From NCBI GenBank assembly GCA_050260935.1, contig JBLNCU010000135.1:1-23826 (forward strand): a stretch of 23,826 bases of DNA, given 5' to 3'. Within the stretch, counting starts at the first letter, position 1, and each line of letters opens with the position of its first letter. The position numbers were made by a program, and so were the translations under genes. Under the pieces are notes generated by a model. That model was not told the DNA's origin, did no database searches, and worked only from the letters and a program-made list of their open reading frames with translations. The DNA comes from UBA8346 sp050260935. GTDB taxonomy: Bacteria; Bacillota; UBA4882; UBA8346. Below are positions 16,130 through 22,139 of the stretch, piece after piece.

Positions 16130-16481
16130 GAGTCAATCCTTTCTTTTTGGAGAATTTGCCGCCTAAAAATTGGGTAGCCTCTGAACCGGCCTTGCACAGC
16201 CTGGCGAACTCCCGTTGGTTGCCTTTTAAAAGCTCCATTTTGGCGCGACGGAAGATTATTTTATAATTAAGAGGGTAAAGTTGAAGGCTTTGGCGGTAAC
16301 AATTGCCGGCCTCCGGTGAATTCCCCCGGCGCTCAGCTATCAGCCCCAATAAAAACTTAAGCTCGTAACGGGAAGGATTTGCTGTAGCCGGCCTTTTCAA
16401 GGAAAGAGATAAATACCTGGCCTCTAAAATCGGGCGGTTCTTTTTTCCTTGGCCCGGCGGGCCGCCCGGAAAATATTTCAC
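16065..16481 (-). CDS. Small TPR-like protein, convergent with and overlapping mfd
   Basis: This minus-strand frame encodes about 138 residues. Its centre reads like a tetratricopeptide pair: YELKFLLGLIAERRGNSPEAGNCYRQSLQLYP, then NYKIIFRRAKMELLKGNQREFARL. The N-terminus is rich in Gly, Pro and Lys. The likely start is the GTG at 16481, with GGGGGG 7 nt upstream. An ATG at 16496 would add five residues but lacks a ribosome binding site. The last 21 or so codons are antisense to the end of mfd and look unlike the rest, so the original C-terminus may have been lost in a deletion. TPRs mediate protein contacts, and no specific role can be inferred. It could also be a decaying gene. Confidence 0.5.
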   Translation of the reverse strand: MKYFPGGPPGQGKKNRPILEARYLSLSLKRPATANPSRYELKFLLGLIAERRGNSPEAGNCYRQSLQLYPLNYKIIFRRAKMELLKGNQREFARLCKAGSEATQFLGGKFSKKKGLTPTFQATLMNESTFLRFPLPKD

Positions 16482-16814
16482 ATCCAAACCCCCCATATTC
16501 TAATTGCCAAAACCAGCATTACCTATAAAACGGGATTGGCGGTCGGAAGGCAAATCAGCGCTAAGCATTCATTAATTTGCCACTAAACCCAAAAGTCCTT
16601 TCAAGGAATGTTAGAAATAGTTCGCCATCCGTCATCCAAAAGCTAACTGTGGGAATTGAAATATCTTTCCTGGGCATTCTATTACCGGAGCGGCACGGAT
16701 TCTCCCGGGATATAGCAGAATCTGTCGTGGTAATTGGCAAATAGCGTTTGAAAAGCAGGGAACTACCTCATACGGTTCTGCGTTTAATTGATTGAGTTAT
16801 TTAAATGCACGGCA

Positions 16815-16871
16815 AATACTAAGTAAGCTTTCAGGGAGTAAAAAGCGCTGATTTGAAGGCAACTTAGTATT
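16815..16871. repeat. Perfect 10-bp inverted repeat upstream of spoVT
   Basis: AATACTAAGT (16815-16824) is exactly inverted at 16862-16871, with 37 nt between the arms. The repeat ends 13 nt before the -35 of the spoVT promoter. Both a long-stem RNA and a pair of binding sites for a dimeric regulator are possible. No T-run follows, so it is not a standard terminator. Confidence 0.55.
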
Positions 16872-16883
16872 AAAGTGGAAAAA

Positions 16884-16914
16884 TGAATAAAAAAATTAAC
16901 TCGGCTATATACTA
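16884..16914 (+). promoter_or_regulatory. Sigma-G-like promoter of spoVT
   Basis: TGAATA (16884-16889) and TATACTA (16908-16914) are 18 nt apart. The match to the forespore sigma-G consensus (GHATR, 18 nt, CATWHTA) is complete apart from the first base of the -10. B. subtilis spoVT is known to be sigma-G dependent. The leader would be about 105 nt. Confidence 0.68.
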
Positions 16915-17026
16915 TCAATAAAGGTAGAAGTGGGTTTTTACCAAGTCTACGTTAAATTACACGGGTGGCAGGCCTCTGACACCAAGTGAGTAAAAGAAAA
17001 AGTTTATGAAAAGGAGGTAATGGGGG

Positions 17027-17590
17027 ATGAAGGCGACCGGAATAGTACGGCGGATCGATGATCTTGGCCGGGTGGTCATCCCCAAGGAGATTCGCAGAAC
17101 GCTGCGGATCCGAGAGGGCGACCCGTTAGAGATCTTCGTCGATCGGGAGGGCGAAGTTATTCTCAAAAAATACTCCCCGATCGGCGAATTGGGTGATTTC
17201 GCGAAAGAATACGCGGATTCTCTATACGAGTCGACCGGACATATAGCTTGCATCGCGGATCGTGATATGGTTATTGCCGTATCAGGGGCACCGAAGAAGG
17301 AGTTTCTCGACAAACCCATATCCAAGGCTGTTGAAAAGGCCATCGAAGAACGCAAAGTAGTTTTAATGCCGAAACCAGGGGAGCATAAATATTGTGAGGC
17401 CTGCCCTGTGAAGGAAGAAGAAGGGAAATGCAAGTTTTCGGCTCAAGTTATAGCACCGATTATTTCCGAGGGGGACCCTATAGGAGCGGTTATTTTATCA
17501 AGCAAAGAGCCCGGAGTGACTATGGGGGATATGGAATTAAAAATTGCGGAGACAGCGGCGGGTTTTTTAGCTAAACAGATGGAACAATAG
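17027..17590 (+). CDS. spoVT: SpoVT, forespore transcription regulator
   Basis: SpoVT is a DNA-binding regulator that tunes sigma-G genes late in sporulation. The 187 residues comprise an AbrB-type swapped-hairpin domain (1-50, MKATGIVRRIDDLGRVVIPKEIRRTLRIREGDPLEIF) and a C-terminal GAF-like domain ending ETAAGFLAKQMEQ, both closely like the Bacillus protein. The ribosome binding site AAAAGGAGGT is ideal, and a sigma-G-like promoter lies upstream. The odd part is an insert in the GAF domain, with H120, C123, C126 and C135 in a C-x2-C-x8-C pattern that B. subtilis SpoVT, as I recall it, lacks. That could bind metal or sense redox state. The gene follows mfd as in Bacillus, although a 530-nt gap and a small antisense gene intervene. 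Confidence 0.94.
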   Translation: MKATGIVRRIDDLGRVVIPKEIRRTLRIREGDPLEIFVDREGEVILKKYSPIGELGDFAKEYADSLYESTGHIACIADRDMVIAVSGAPKKEFLDKPISKAVEKAIEERKVVLMPKPGEHKYCEACPVKEEEGKCKFSAQVIAPIISEGDPIGAVILSSKEPGVTMGDMELKIAETAAGFLAKQMEQ

Positions 17591-17603
17591 TGTTTTTATG
17601 ATG

Positions 17604-17632
17604 AAAAAGTGGGGAGACAACCCCACTTTTTT
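17604..17632. terminator. Bidirectional terminator between spoVT and a convergent gene
   Basis: AAAAAGTGGGG (17604-17614) pairs perfectly with CCCCACTTTTT (17621-17631) around AGACAA. Because A-runs and T-runs flank the GC core, it can terminate both spoVT from the left and the converging minus-strand gene, whose stop codon is at 17631-17633. Confidence 0.92.
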
Positions 17633-18002
17633 ATTGGGATTCCTCCTTTTTGGCCGCCATGTTAGCCAGCAAGGAGGAGAGCATGGAGGGGTTAAAACCG
17701 GACTTGTTTTCCGGGTTGGACATTAGGGAGACTATTGTCAGTAAAAGGTCTTTTACATTGTTGTTCTCCAATTTGGAGGGCATCTGTTTTAATAGACTAA
17801 GCGGATCGGGAAAGTTTCTGATTGGATTTGGGTTGCCGAAATTCACCAGGAATGAGATGAGCTGGCGGCCTTGCTCGCTCAATAAAGGTATAACCAGGGA
17901 TAGATACAACAGATCATTTCCCTTAAAAAAGGGATGTTCGTTTTTATCGGAATTTTCAATCGTTTGAACCCCGTTTTCCTCGTAATGACGGTGGTGACTC
18001 AT
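17631..18002 (-). CDS. Unknown 123-residue protein, probably sporulation-expressed
   Basis: I do not recognise this family. The product opens with a polar, His-rich MSHHRHYEENG segment. A central hydrophobic helix-like stretch follows (DLLYLSLVIPLLSEQGRQLISFLVNFG), then helical segments LLKQMPSKL, VKDLLLTIVSLMSN and SMLSSLLANMAAKKEESQ. There is no signal peptide or clear membrane span. Support for a real gene is good: an AGGAGGT ribosome binding site 9 nt before the ATG, a sigma-G-like promoter, and a shared bidirectional terminator at the stop codon. Convergence with spoVT and the promoter type suggest forespore expression. Function cannot be assigned. A spore core or coat-associated role is only a guess. 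Confidence 0.75.
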   Translation of the reverse strand: MSHHRHYEENGVQTIENSDKNEHPFFKGNDLLYLSLVIPLLSEQGRQLISFLVNFGNPNPIRNFPDPLSLLKQMPSKLENNNVKDLLLTIVSLMSNPENKSGFNPSMLSSLLANMAAKKEESQ

Positions 18003-18060
18003 TTTTGATGTACCTCCTAAATAGTTCTTCTCTTTTAATTTTAATGTATGAGTTTGGCAC

Positions 18061-18091
18061 TTAAATGGGAACTAATACCGTTTTGTATTCA
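18061..18091 (-). promoter_or_regulatory. Sigma-G-like promoter of the unknown 123-aa gene
   Basis: On the minus strand TGAATA (complement 18086-18091) and CATTTAA (complement 18061-18067) are separated by 18 nt. The -35 matches the sigma-G consensus fully and the -10 (CATWHTA) at six of seven positions. A start near 18054 gives a leader of about 50 nt before the ATG at 18002. Confidence 0.6.
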
Positions 18092-18237
18092 AAGGTACTT
18101 TTAAAGGAGGCGGTATAATACCAAGTAAGCGTTGATAAGCAAGATAAACTAGATGTTTTGAATTCGACTCTGTATAATAAGCCTCATTCCAAGACTTGCA
18201 GCCGGGGGAGATTTTTTGCAAAAATTTATTGGGCCCG

Positions 18238-18264
18238 CCAGGAAATAACCTCCCGGTGGCGAAG
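18238..18264 (+). promoter_or_regulatory. Sigma-H-like promoter of the YchF-like gene
   Basis: CCAGGAAAT (18238-18246) fits RnAGGAwWW at eight of nine positions. After 11 nt, GGCGAAG (18258-18264) fits RnnGAAT at six of seven. The spacer equals that of the spoVG promoter in this window. The start would be near 18271, about 30 nt before the ATG. A TATAAT at 18173-18178 lacks a usable -35. Confidence 0.5.
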
Positions 18265-18300
18265 TTACTTCCACTGATCTTTTCAGGAAGGTGATCGCGG

Positions 18301-19374
18301 ATGAAGATAGGTTTAGTCGGGTTGACCGGTTCGGGCAAAACAACCCTTTTTAATTTGTTGACCGGGGGACATCCTAGCGCCGCCGCTTCTAAAATGGCGG
18401 CCAATATCGGAATGGCGAAGGTTCCCGACCAAAGGATCGATTTTTTGGCCGCTATGTATAAGCCGAAAAAGACCACTTATGCCCAGATTGAATTTACCGA
18501 CTTACCCGGGTTGGTCCCCGACTCCGGAGGCCAGGGAGGACACGCCTTTTTGGCCTCGATTCGGAATGTCGACGCTCTGGTTCAAGTGGTCAGGGCTTTT
18601 TCCAGCGCCGATAACCCTCATCCGGCCGGACGGATCGATCCATGGCAAGACCTGGAGTTGATCCATACCGAGCTGCTCTTTGCCGATTTGGAGATTGTGG
18701 AGAAACGGATTGAGCGGATCGAGTCCGGGAAGAAGAAAAAAGAAAGCGAACAGGAAGAGCTGGAGATTTTAAAAAAATGCCAGGAAATCTTAGAGGGTGA
18801 AGGCCGGCTGGAAACATTGGAAGTCCGGCCGGAACAGGCTGAACTGATAAACGGGTATGGTTTTCTGACCCAAAAACCGATGGTAGTGGTGGTTAATTTG
18901 GATGAGGACCAGTGGCGGGCCGCTAAATATCCCGGACAGGAAAGGTTGGCCGCTTATGGCGGGGAGCACGGGGTGCCGATCGTCACGGTTTGCGCCCAAA
19001 CGGAGATGGAGATCAACATGTTGGCGCCGGAGGAGCGGAGCGATTTTTTAAAGGATTTGGGTATCACCGAAAGCGGCATCGACCGTTTGGCGCGGGCAGC
19101 CTACCAAAATTTGAATCTGATCTCTTTCTTCACGGTCGGGGAGGATGAAGTCAGGGCCTGGACCATTGAAAAAGGGACTAAAGCCAAAAAAGCCGCCGGC
19201 AAAATCCATTCCGACATCGAGCGCGGCTTCATCCGGGCGGAGGTTGTTAAATATCAACATTTACACGAGCTAGGTTCCATGGCCAAGATCAAAGAGAAAG
19301 GCCTTTTTCAACTGGAGGGCAAGGAGTACATTATGGAGGACGGCGATATTGTAAACTTCCGGTTTAATGTATAA
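18301..19374 (+). CDS. Divergent YchF/OLA1-type P-loop NTPase with C-terminal TGS/DUF933 domain
   Basis: A 357-residue relative of YchF, the universally conserved ribosome-associated ATPase of the Obg group. The P-loop is GLTGSGKTT (7-15) where standard YchF has GLPNVGKST. The switch I segment has ANIGMAKVPD where YchF usually has FPFCTIEPN. DLPGLVPDSGGQGGHAFLASIR supplies G3/switch II, and VVVNLDE corresponds to the NxxE G4 motif. A coiled-coil insertion lies near 120-165. The C-terminus (about 275-357, FFTVGEDEVRAWTIEKGTKAKKAAGKIHSDIERGFIRAE to FRFNV) is a canonical YchF TGS/DUF933 module. The start has AGGAAGGTGATC upstream. The altered loops suggest a paralogue beside a standard ychF elsewhere. 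Function unknown, probably translation-linked. Confidence 0.85.
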   Translation: MKIGLVGLTGSGKTTLFNLLTGGHPSAAASKMAANIGMAKVPDQRIDFLAAMYKPKKTTYAQIEFTDLPGLVPDSGGQGGHAFLASIRNVDALVQVVRAFSSADNPHPAGRIDPWQDLELIHTELLFADLEIVEKRIERIESGKKKKESEQEELEILKKCQEILEGEGRLETLEVRPEQAELINGYGFLTQKPMVVVVNLDEDQWRAAKYPGQERLAAYGGEHGVPIVTVCAQTEMEINMLAPEERSDFLKDLGITESGIDRLARAAYQNLNLISFFTVGEDEVRAWTIEKGTKAKKAAGKIHSDIERGFIRAEVVKYQHLHELGSMAKIKEKGLFQLEGKEYIMEDGDIVNFRFNV

Positions 19375-19460
19375 GTGGAGACCTGTATAAATGGGCTCTT
19401 GCTTGAATATAATACCGTTCGTTGATTAACTTCCCAGTTTTAGGAAGAGTCGATCGAAAC

Positions 19461-19547
19461 CGGCAGGGATTTTAACACAGGCGGCGAATAAAAAGGCTAC
19501 CGATTTATTATGGGAAACAAAAACTCGCTAAAGACGGCAGGGATTTT
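19461..19547 (+). repeat. Direct repeat of a sigma-H-like element upstream of the phosphohexomutase
   Basis: CGGCAGGGATTTT occurs at 19461-19473 and again at 19535-19547, 74 nt apart, in the 206-nt gap before the mutase gene. Similarity extends weakly for about 20 nt past each copy. Only the first copy has an intact -10-like GGCGAAT downstream. The second is followed by GGTTTAT and lies too close to the ribosome binding site to act as a normal promoter. Confidence 0.6.
19463..19489 (+). promoter_or_regulatory. Sigma-H-like promoter of the phosphohexomutase gene
   Basis: GCAGGGATT (19463-19471) matches RnAGGAwWW at eight of nine positions. After 11 nt, GGCGAAT (19483-19489) is a perfect RnnGAAT. 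The start would be near 19496, giving a leader of about 85 nt that contains the second repeat copy. Confidence 0.58.
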
Positions 19548-19580
19548 GAAGTAGCGGGTTTATTAAAAGGAGGCTAAGTA

Positions 19581-21089
19581 ATGCGTTGGGATATTGAGAA
19601 GCATGTGCCGGAAAACTCCTTTGACTATTTTGAAAAGACCATGATTACCGATAACGGCTTCCGGGAATACGATGTCCGCTGGCTGCTCGGGAAGGAGATT
19701 AATCCTAACGGCTTTGTAGTGTTGGGCCGGGCCTACGGAACGATGATGCGGGAGGTTTTAAAAGAGGATAAGTTGGTGGTGGGGCATGACTTTAGGGCCT
19801 ACAGCCAGAATCTTGCCCGCTCTTTGGTGGTGGGTTTGCTCTCCGCCGGCGTCCATGTGATTGACATCGGAATGGCCCTTACCCCTATGGTCTATTTCGG
19901 GCAGCATTATTTTAACTGCCGGGCTGCTTTAATGGTGACAGCCAGCCATAATGAGAACGGCTGGACGGGGATAAAGATCGCCAACGGTCTCTCTTCAACA
20001 CTTGGTCCTGAGGGGATTTTGGAATTTAAGCGGATCGTCAAAGGAGGCAAATTTGTCTCGGGTCCGGGAACCTATGAATCGTTTGACGGTCTTTTTGACC
20101 ACTACCAAGAGGATATTTTAAAAACCGCCAAACTAAAGAAGGCAATCCGGGTGGTCTTCGCGGCCGGAAACGGCACGGCCGGCCGGTTTGTTCCCGCCGT
20201 TCTGCGCAACCTCGGTTGTGAAGTTATTGAACTCGATTGCGAGCCCGATTGGGATTTTAAAAAGTTCAACCCCAACCCCGAAGATTTGGCTTTTCTACAC
20301 CGGATTAGCGAACAAACCCGGGAAAAGAAGGCGGATATCGGTATCGGCATCGATGGCGACGGCGACCGGATCGGGGTTGTCGACGACCAGGGGCGGGAAG
20401 TATTCTCCGATAAGCTTGGTTTGTTGATGGCCCGCTGGATTTGTAAGGATCATCCCGGACGGGCGGTGGTGATCGATGTGAAAAGCACCGGTCTGTTTTA
20501 TGACGATCCGATCCTCCGGGAGACCGGGACCAAAACAATAACCTGGAAGACCGGCCATTCGTACATAAAAGCTAAAGTGGCCGAAGCGAATGCCATTGCC
20601 GGTTTTGAAAAAAGCGGCCACTGGTTTTTTAACGCCCCCTTCGGCCGGGGTTATGATGATGCGGTGGTTTCCTCCGTTAACCTGCTGAAGATGCTTGACG
20701 CGGCGGATCAGCCGCTTTCCGGATTAGTCGACAACCTCCCGAAGACCTGGCAAAGCCCGACATTGGGAGCTTATTGCCCCGATGATCAGAAATACGGCGT
20801 GGTTGAAAAAGTAACCGCCCAATATCAAGCGGATTTTAAAGCCGGTAAGGTTATTGCCGGCCGCCGGATTAAAGAGCTGCTCACGGTGAATGGAGTCCGC
20901 TTTGTCTTTGAAGACTCCAGCTGGGGCTTGGTCAGAGCCTCATCCAACAAGCCATCTTTGGTAGTGGTGGCTGAGGCCCGCAGTTCCGAAGATCAGCTCT
21001 ATGATATAATTGAAGAGATCCAGGCCCGTTTGGCGGCTACCGGTCAAGTAGGAGAGTATGACCAGCAAATGCCGGCCCGTAAAGGATAA
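19581..21089 (+). CDS. Phosphoglucomutase/phosphomannomutase family protein
   Basis: A 502-residue alpha-D-phosphohexomutase that moves phosphate between C1 and C6 of glucose or mannose phosphate. The four family sites are visible: the phosphoserine loop MVTASHNENGWTGIK with S122, the metal loop DGDGDRIGVVD near 268-278, the sugar-binding FEKSGHWFF, and the phosphate-contacting RASSNKPSLVV near the C-terminus. TASHNEN replaces the commoner TASHNP. Length and domains are intact. The ATG at 19581 follows an ideal AAAAGGAGG. Substrate preference cannot be read from sequence. If glucose is accepted, the enzyme would supply the glucose-1-phosphate used by GlgC about 13 kb away. A sigma-H-like promoter precedes it and a terminator follows at 21277. 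Confidence 0.9.
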   Translation: MRWDIEKHVPENSFDYFEKTMITDNGFREYDVRWLLGKEINPNGFVVLGRAYGTMMREVLKEDKLVVGHDFRAYSQNLARSLVVGLLSAGVHVIDIGMALTPMVYFGQHYFNCRAALMVTASHNENGWTGIKIANGLSSTLGPEGILEFKRIVKGGKFVSGPGTYESFDGLFDHYQEDILKTAKLKKAIRVVFAAGNGTAGRFVPAVLRNLGCEVIELDCEPDWDFKKFNPNPEDLAFLHRISEQTREKKADIGIGIDGDGDRIGVVDDQGREVFSDKLGLLMARWICKDHPGRAVVIDVKSTGLFYDDPILRETGTKTITWKTGHSYIKAKVAEANAIAGFEKSGHWFFNAPFGRGYDDAVVSSVNLLKMLDAADQPLSGLVDNLPKTWQSPTLGAYCPDDQKYGVVEKVTAQYQADFKAGKVIAGRRIKELLTVNGVRFVFEDSSWGLVRASSNKPSLVVVAEARSSEDQLYDIIEEIQARLAATGQVGEYDQQMPARKG

Positions 21090-21276
21090 TTAGGGCCGCT
21101 GACTTGACTGTTCTTTCTCCATTTCTCAGGTCTCTATGGCTAGATTTCAGGCCACTTAAGATGTGGCGGCACAGGGAAGGAGTACGCAGGCCAGACAATG
21201 GAACTTGGAGATCCACCATTATTTATTGTAGAGTGGCAAACTTAATTAACAGATCCCCAGAATGGTTTATTCGAGG

Positions 21277-21304
21277 AAAGCTGGTGGTCACTACCGGCTT
21301 TTTT
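21277..21304 (+). terminator. Rho-independent terminator between the mutase and methyltransferase genes
   Basis: AAAGCTGGT (21277-21285) pairs with ACCGGCTTT (21293-21301, one wobble) around a 7-nt loop, with a T-run to 21304. It lies 188 nt past the mutase stop codon. The stretch 21090-21276 shows no gene and only a 5-bp GCCAC/GTGGC hairpin at 21151-21167. Confidence 0.85.
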
Positions 21305-21326
21305 ACATATTGAATGGGGATGAATT

Positions 21327-22037
21327 ATGGAAAACAATAAAACCTTTTGGGAACCGGAGACCGGAGATTGGCAGGTGGAACTCCGGGAACTGGAAAAGTC
21401 TTACGGGTTAAAAACGGTGAAGGTTGAAATTAACCGCCGTTTGCTGGAGTTAATCAAAGTAGCCAATATAGATGCGCTGCTCGACCGGGCGAACGATCCG
21501 GATGAAATCCCCTTTTGGGCCGAACTTTGGCCGGCCTCCATCGGCTTAGCCCGTTTCATCATGGAGAGTGAGTCTGCCCTGAAAGCAGATTCAGTGCTGG
21601 AACTTGGAGCCGGGGTCGGTTTGGCGGGAATCGCCGCCAAAATCGCCGGATACCGGGTGGTTCAGTCCGATTTTACAATAGAAGCCTTACGTTTTATCCG
21701 GGTTAATTGCTTAAAAAATCAGGTGGCGGCCTCCGGTTTATTACTGGCTGATTGGCGCAACTTTCCAATCCCGGAGCAACGTTATGATTTGATTATCGGG
21801 GCCGATATCCTGTATGAGAAGAATCTCCATAGTTATCTTTGGAAGATTTTTAAGGAATCATTAAAACCCGAAGGGTGTGTCGTCCTAGCTGATCCCGGCC
21901 GCGATTACGCCAGGGATTTTATTAAGTACTCGGCGGCCGAAGGTTGGCGGGTGGAGCAAACCCGGCGGCCGGTTTTTTATGAGGGGCGTTCCTACACAAT
22001 CGATCTTTATCGCTTAAGTGTTAGTGGAACTGAATAA
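21327..22037 (+). CDS. Class I SAM-dependent methyltransferase, Methyltransf_16/Nnt1-like
   Basis: A 236-residue Rossmann-fold methyltransferase. It has the signature IPFWAELWPAS (61-71), motif I LELGAGVGLAGIAA (91-104), the acidic residue ending strand 2 in QSDFTIEA (D115), then LLADW, DLIIGADILYE (154-164) and VVLADPGR. This combination is typical of the lysine-methyltransferase-like group that includes METTL/ETF-beta-KMT and yeast Nnt1 relatives. These modify proteins, and substrates of bacterial members are mostly unknown. An N-terminal segment of about 60 residues, rich in Lys and Glu, precedes the fold. The ATG at 21327 has GGGGA 6 nt upstream. A terminator separates it from the gene before, and htrA follows after 102 nt. 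Substrate cannot be inferred. Confidence 0.82.
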   Translation: MENNKTFWEPETGDWQVELRELEKSYGLKTVKVEINRRLLELIKVANIDALLDRANDPDEIPFWAELWPASIGLARFIMESESALKADSVLELGAGVGLAGIAAKIAGYRVVQSDFTIEALRFIRVNCLKNQVAASGLLLADWRNFPIPEQRYDLIIGADILYEKNLHSYLWKIFKESLKPEGCVVLADPGRDYARDFIKYSAAEGWRVEQTRRPVFYEGRSYTIDLYRLSVSGTE

Positions 22038-22069
22038 GCTGGCATTTCGTTATAACAGGCTGAAAACAC

Positions 22070-22099
22070 TTTACGGCAAAATGCCGGGAATAATATACC
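22070..22099 (+). promoter_or_regulatory. Possible promoter of the HtrA-type protease gene
   Basis: TTTACG (22070-22075) and TATACC (22094-22099) are 18 nt apart, and an alternative TAATAT lies at 22091-22096. Between them is a 5-bp hairpin CGGCA/TGCCG (22074-22086). GGCATTT (22041-22047) is also inverted at 22078-22084. A sigma-H-type GGCGAAT (22101-22107) has no matching -35 at the right spacing. Confidence 0.35.
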
Positions 22100-22139
22100 A
22101 GGCGAATATTATAGCCCACGATTTAGGAGGAATTTTGGC

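Larger units (their letters stand above)
16497..17026. other. 530-nt hairpin-rich intergenic region before spoVT
   Basis: No credible coding frame is present. The stretch holds several perfect inverted repeats: GGCAAAT with ATTTGCC (16549-16581), a CACG/GATTCT stem (16694-16729), and a 10-bp inverted repeat (16815-16871). It also contains the sigma-G-like promoter (16884-16914) and a spoVT leader with two further hairpins (16925-16951, and 16965-16984 with one mismatch). It could be a decayed gene, an unannotated structured RNA, or simply the spoVT control region. Confidence 0.5.

Noticed and set aside
16760..16800. A TACGGTTCTG phrase reminiscent of the conserved 3' part of group II introns
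   Set aside because: Only about ten bases match. No reverse transcriptase, domain V or intron boundary is present nearby.
16960..16990. T-box-like GGGTGGCAGG in the spoVT leader
   Set aside because: It lacks the T-box consensus beyond GGGTGG, has no specifier stem or terminator/antiterminator, and the gene is not an amino-acid gene.
16957..17433. A 158-codon minus-strand frame antisense to spoVT
   Set aside because: Serine-rich, low-complexity shadow of the well-supported spoVT gene.
21090..21276. Possible gene remnant or riboswitch between the mutase and its terminator
   Set aside because: Frames of 60-69 codons on both strands have no start signals or motifs, and only a short 5-bp hairpin is visible.
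22074..22086. CGGCA/TGCCG hairpin as a terminator for the methyltransferase gene
   Set aside because: The stem is only 5 bp and is followed by GGGAATAATA, not a T-run.
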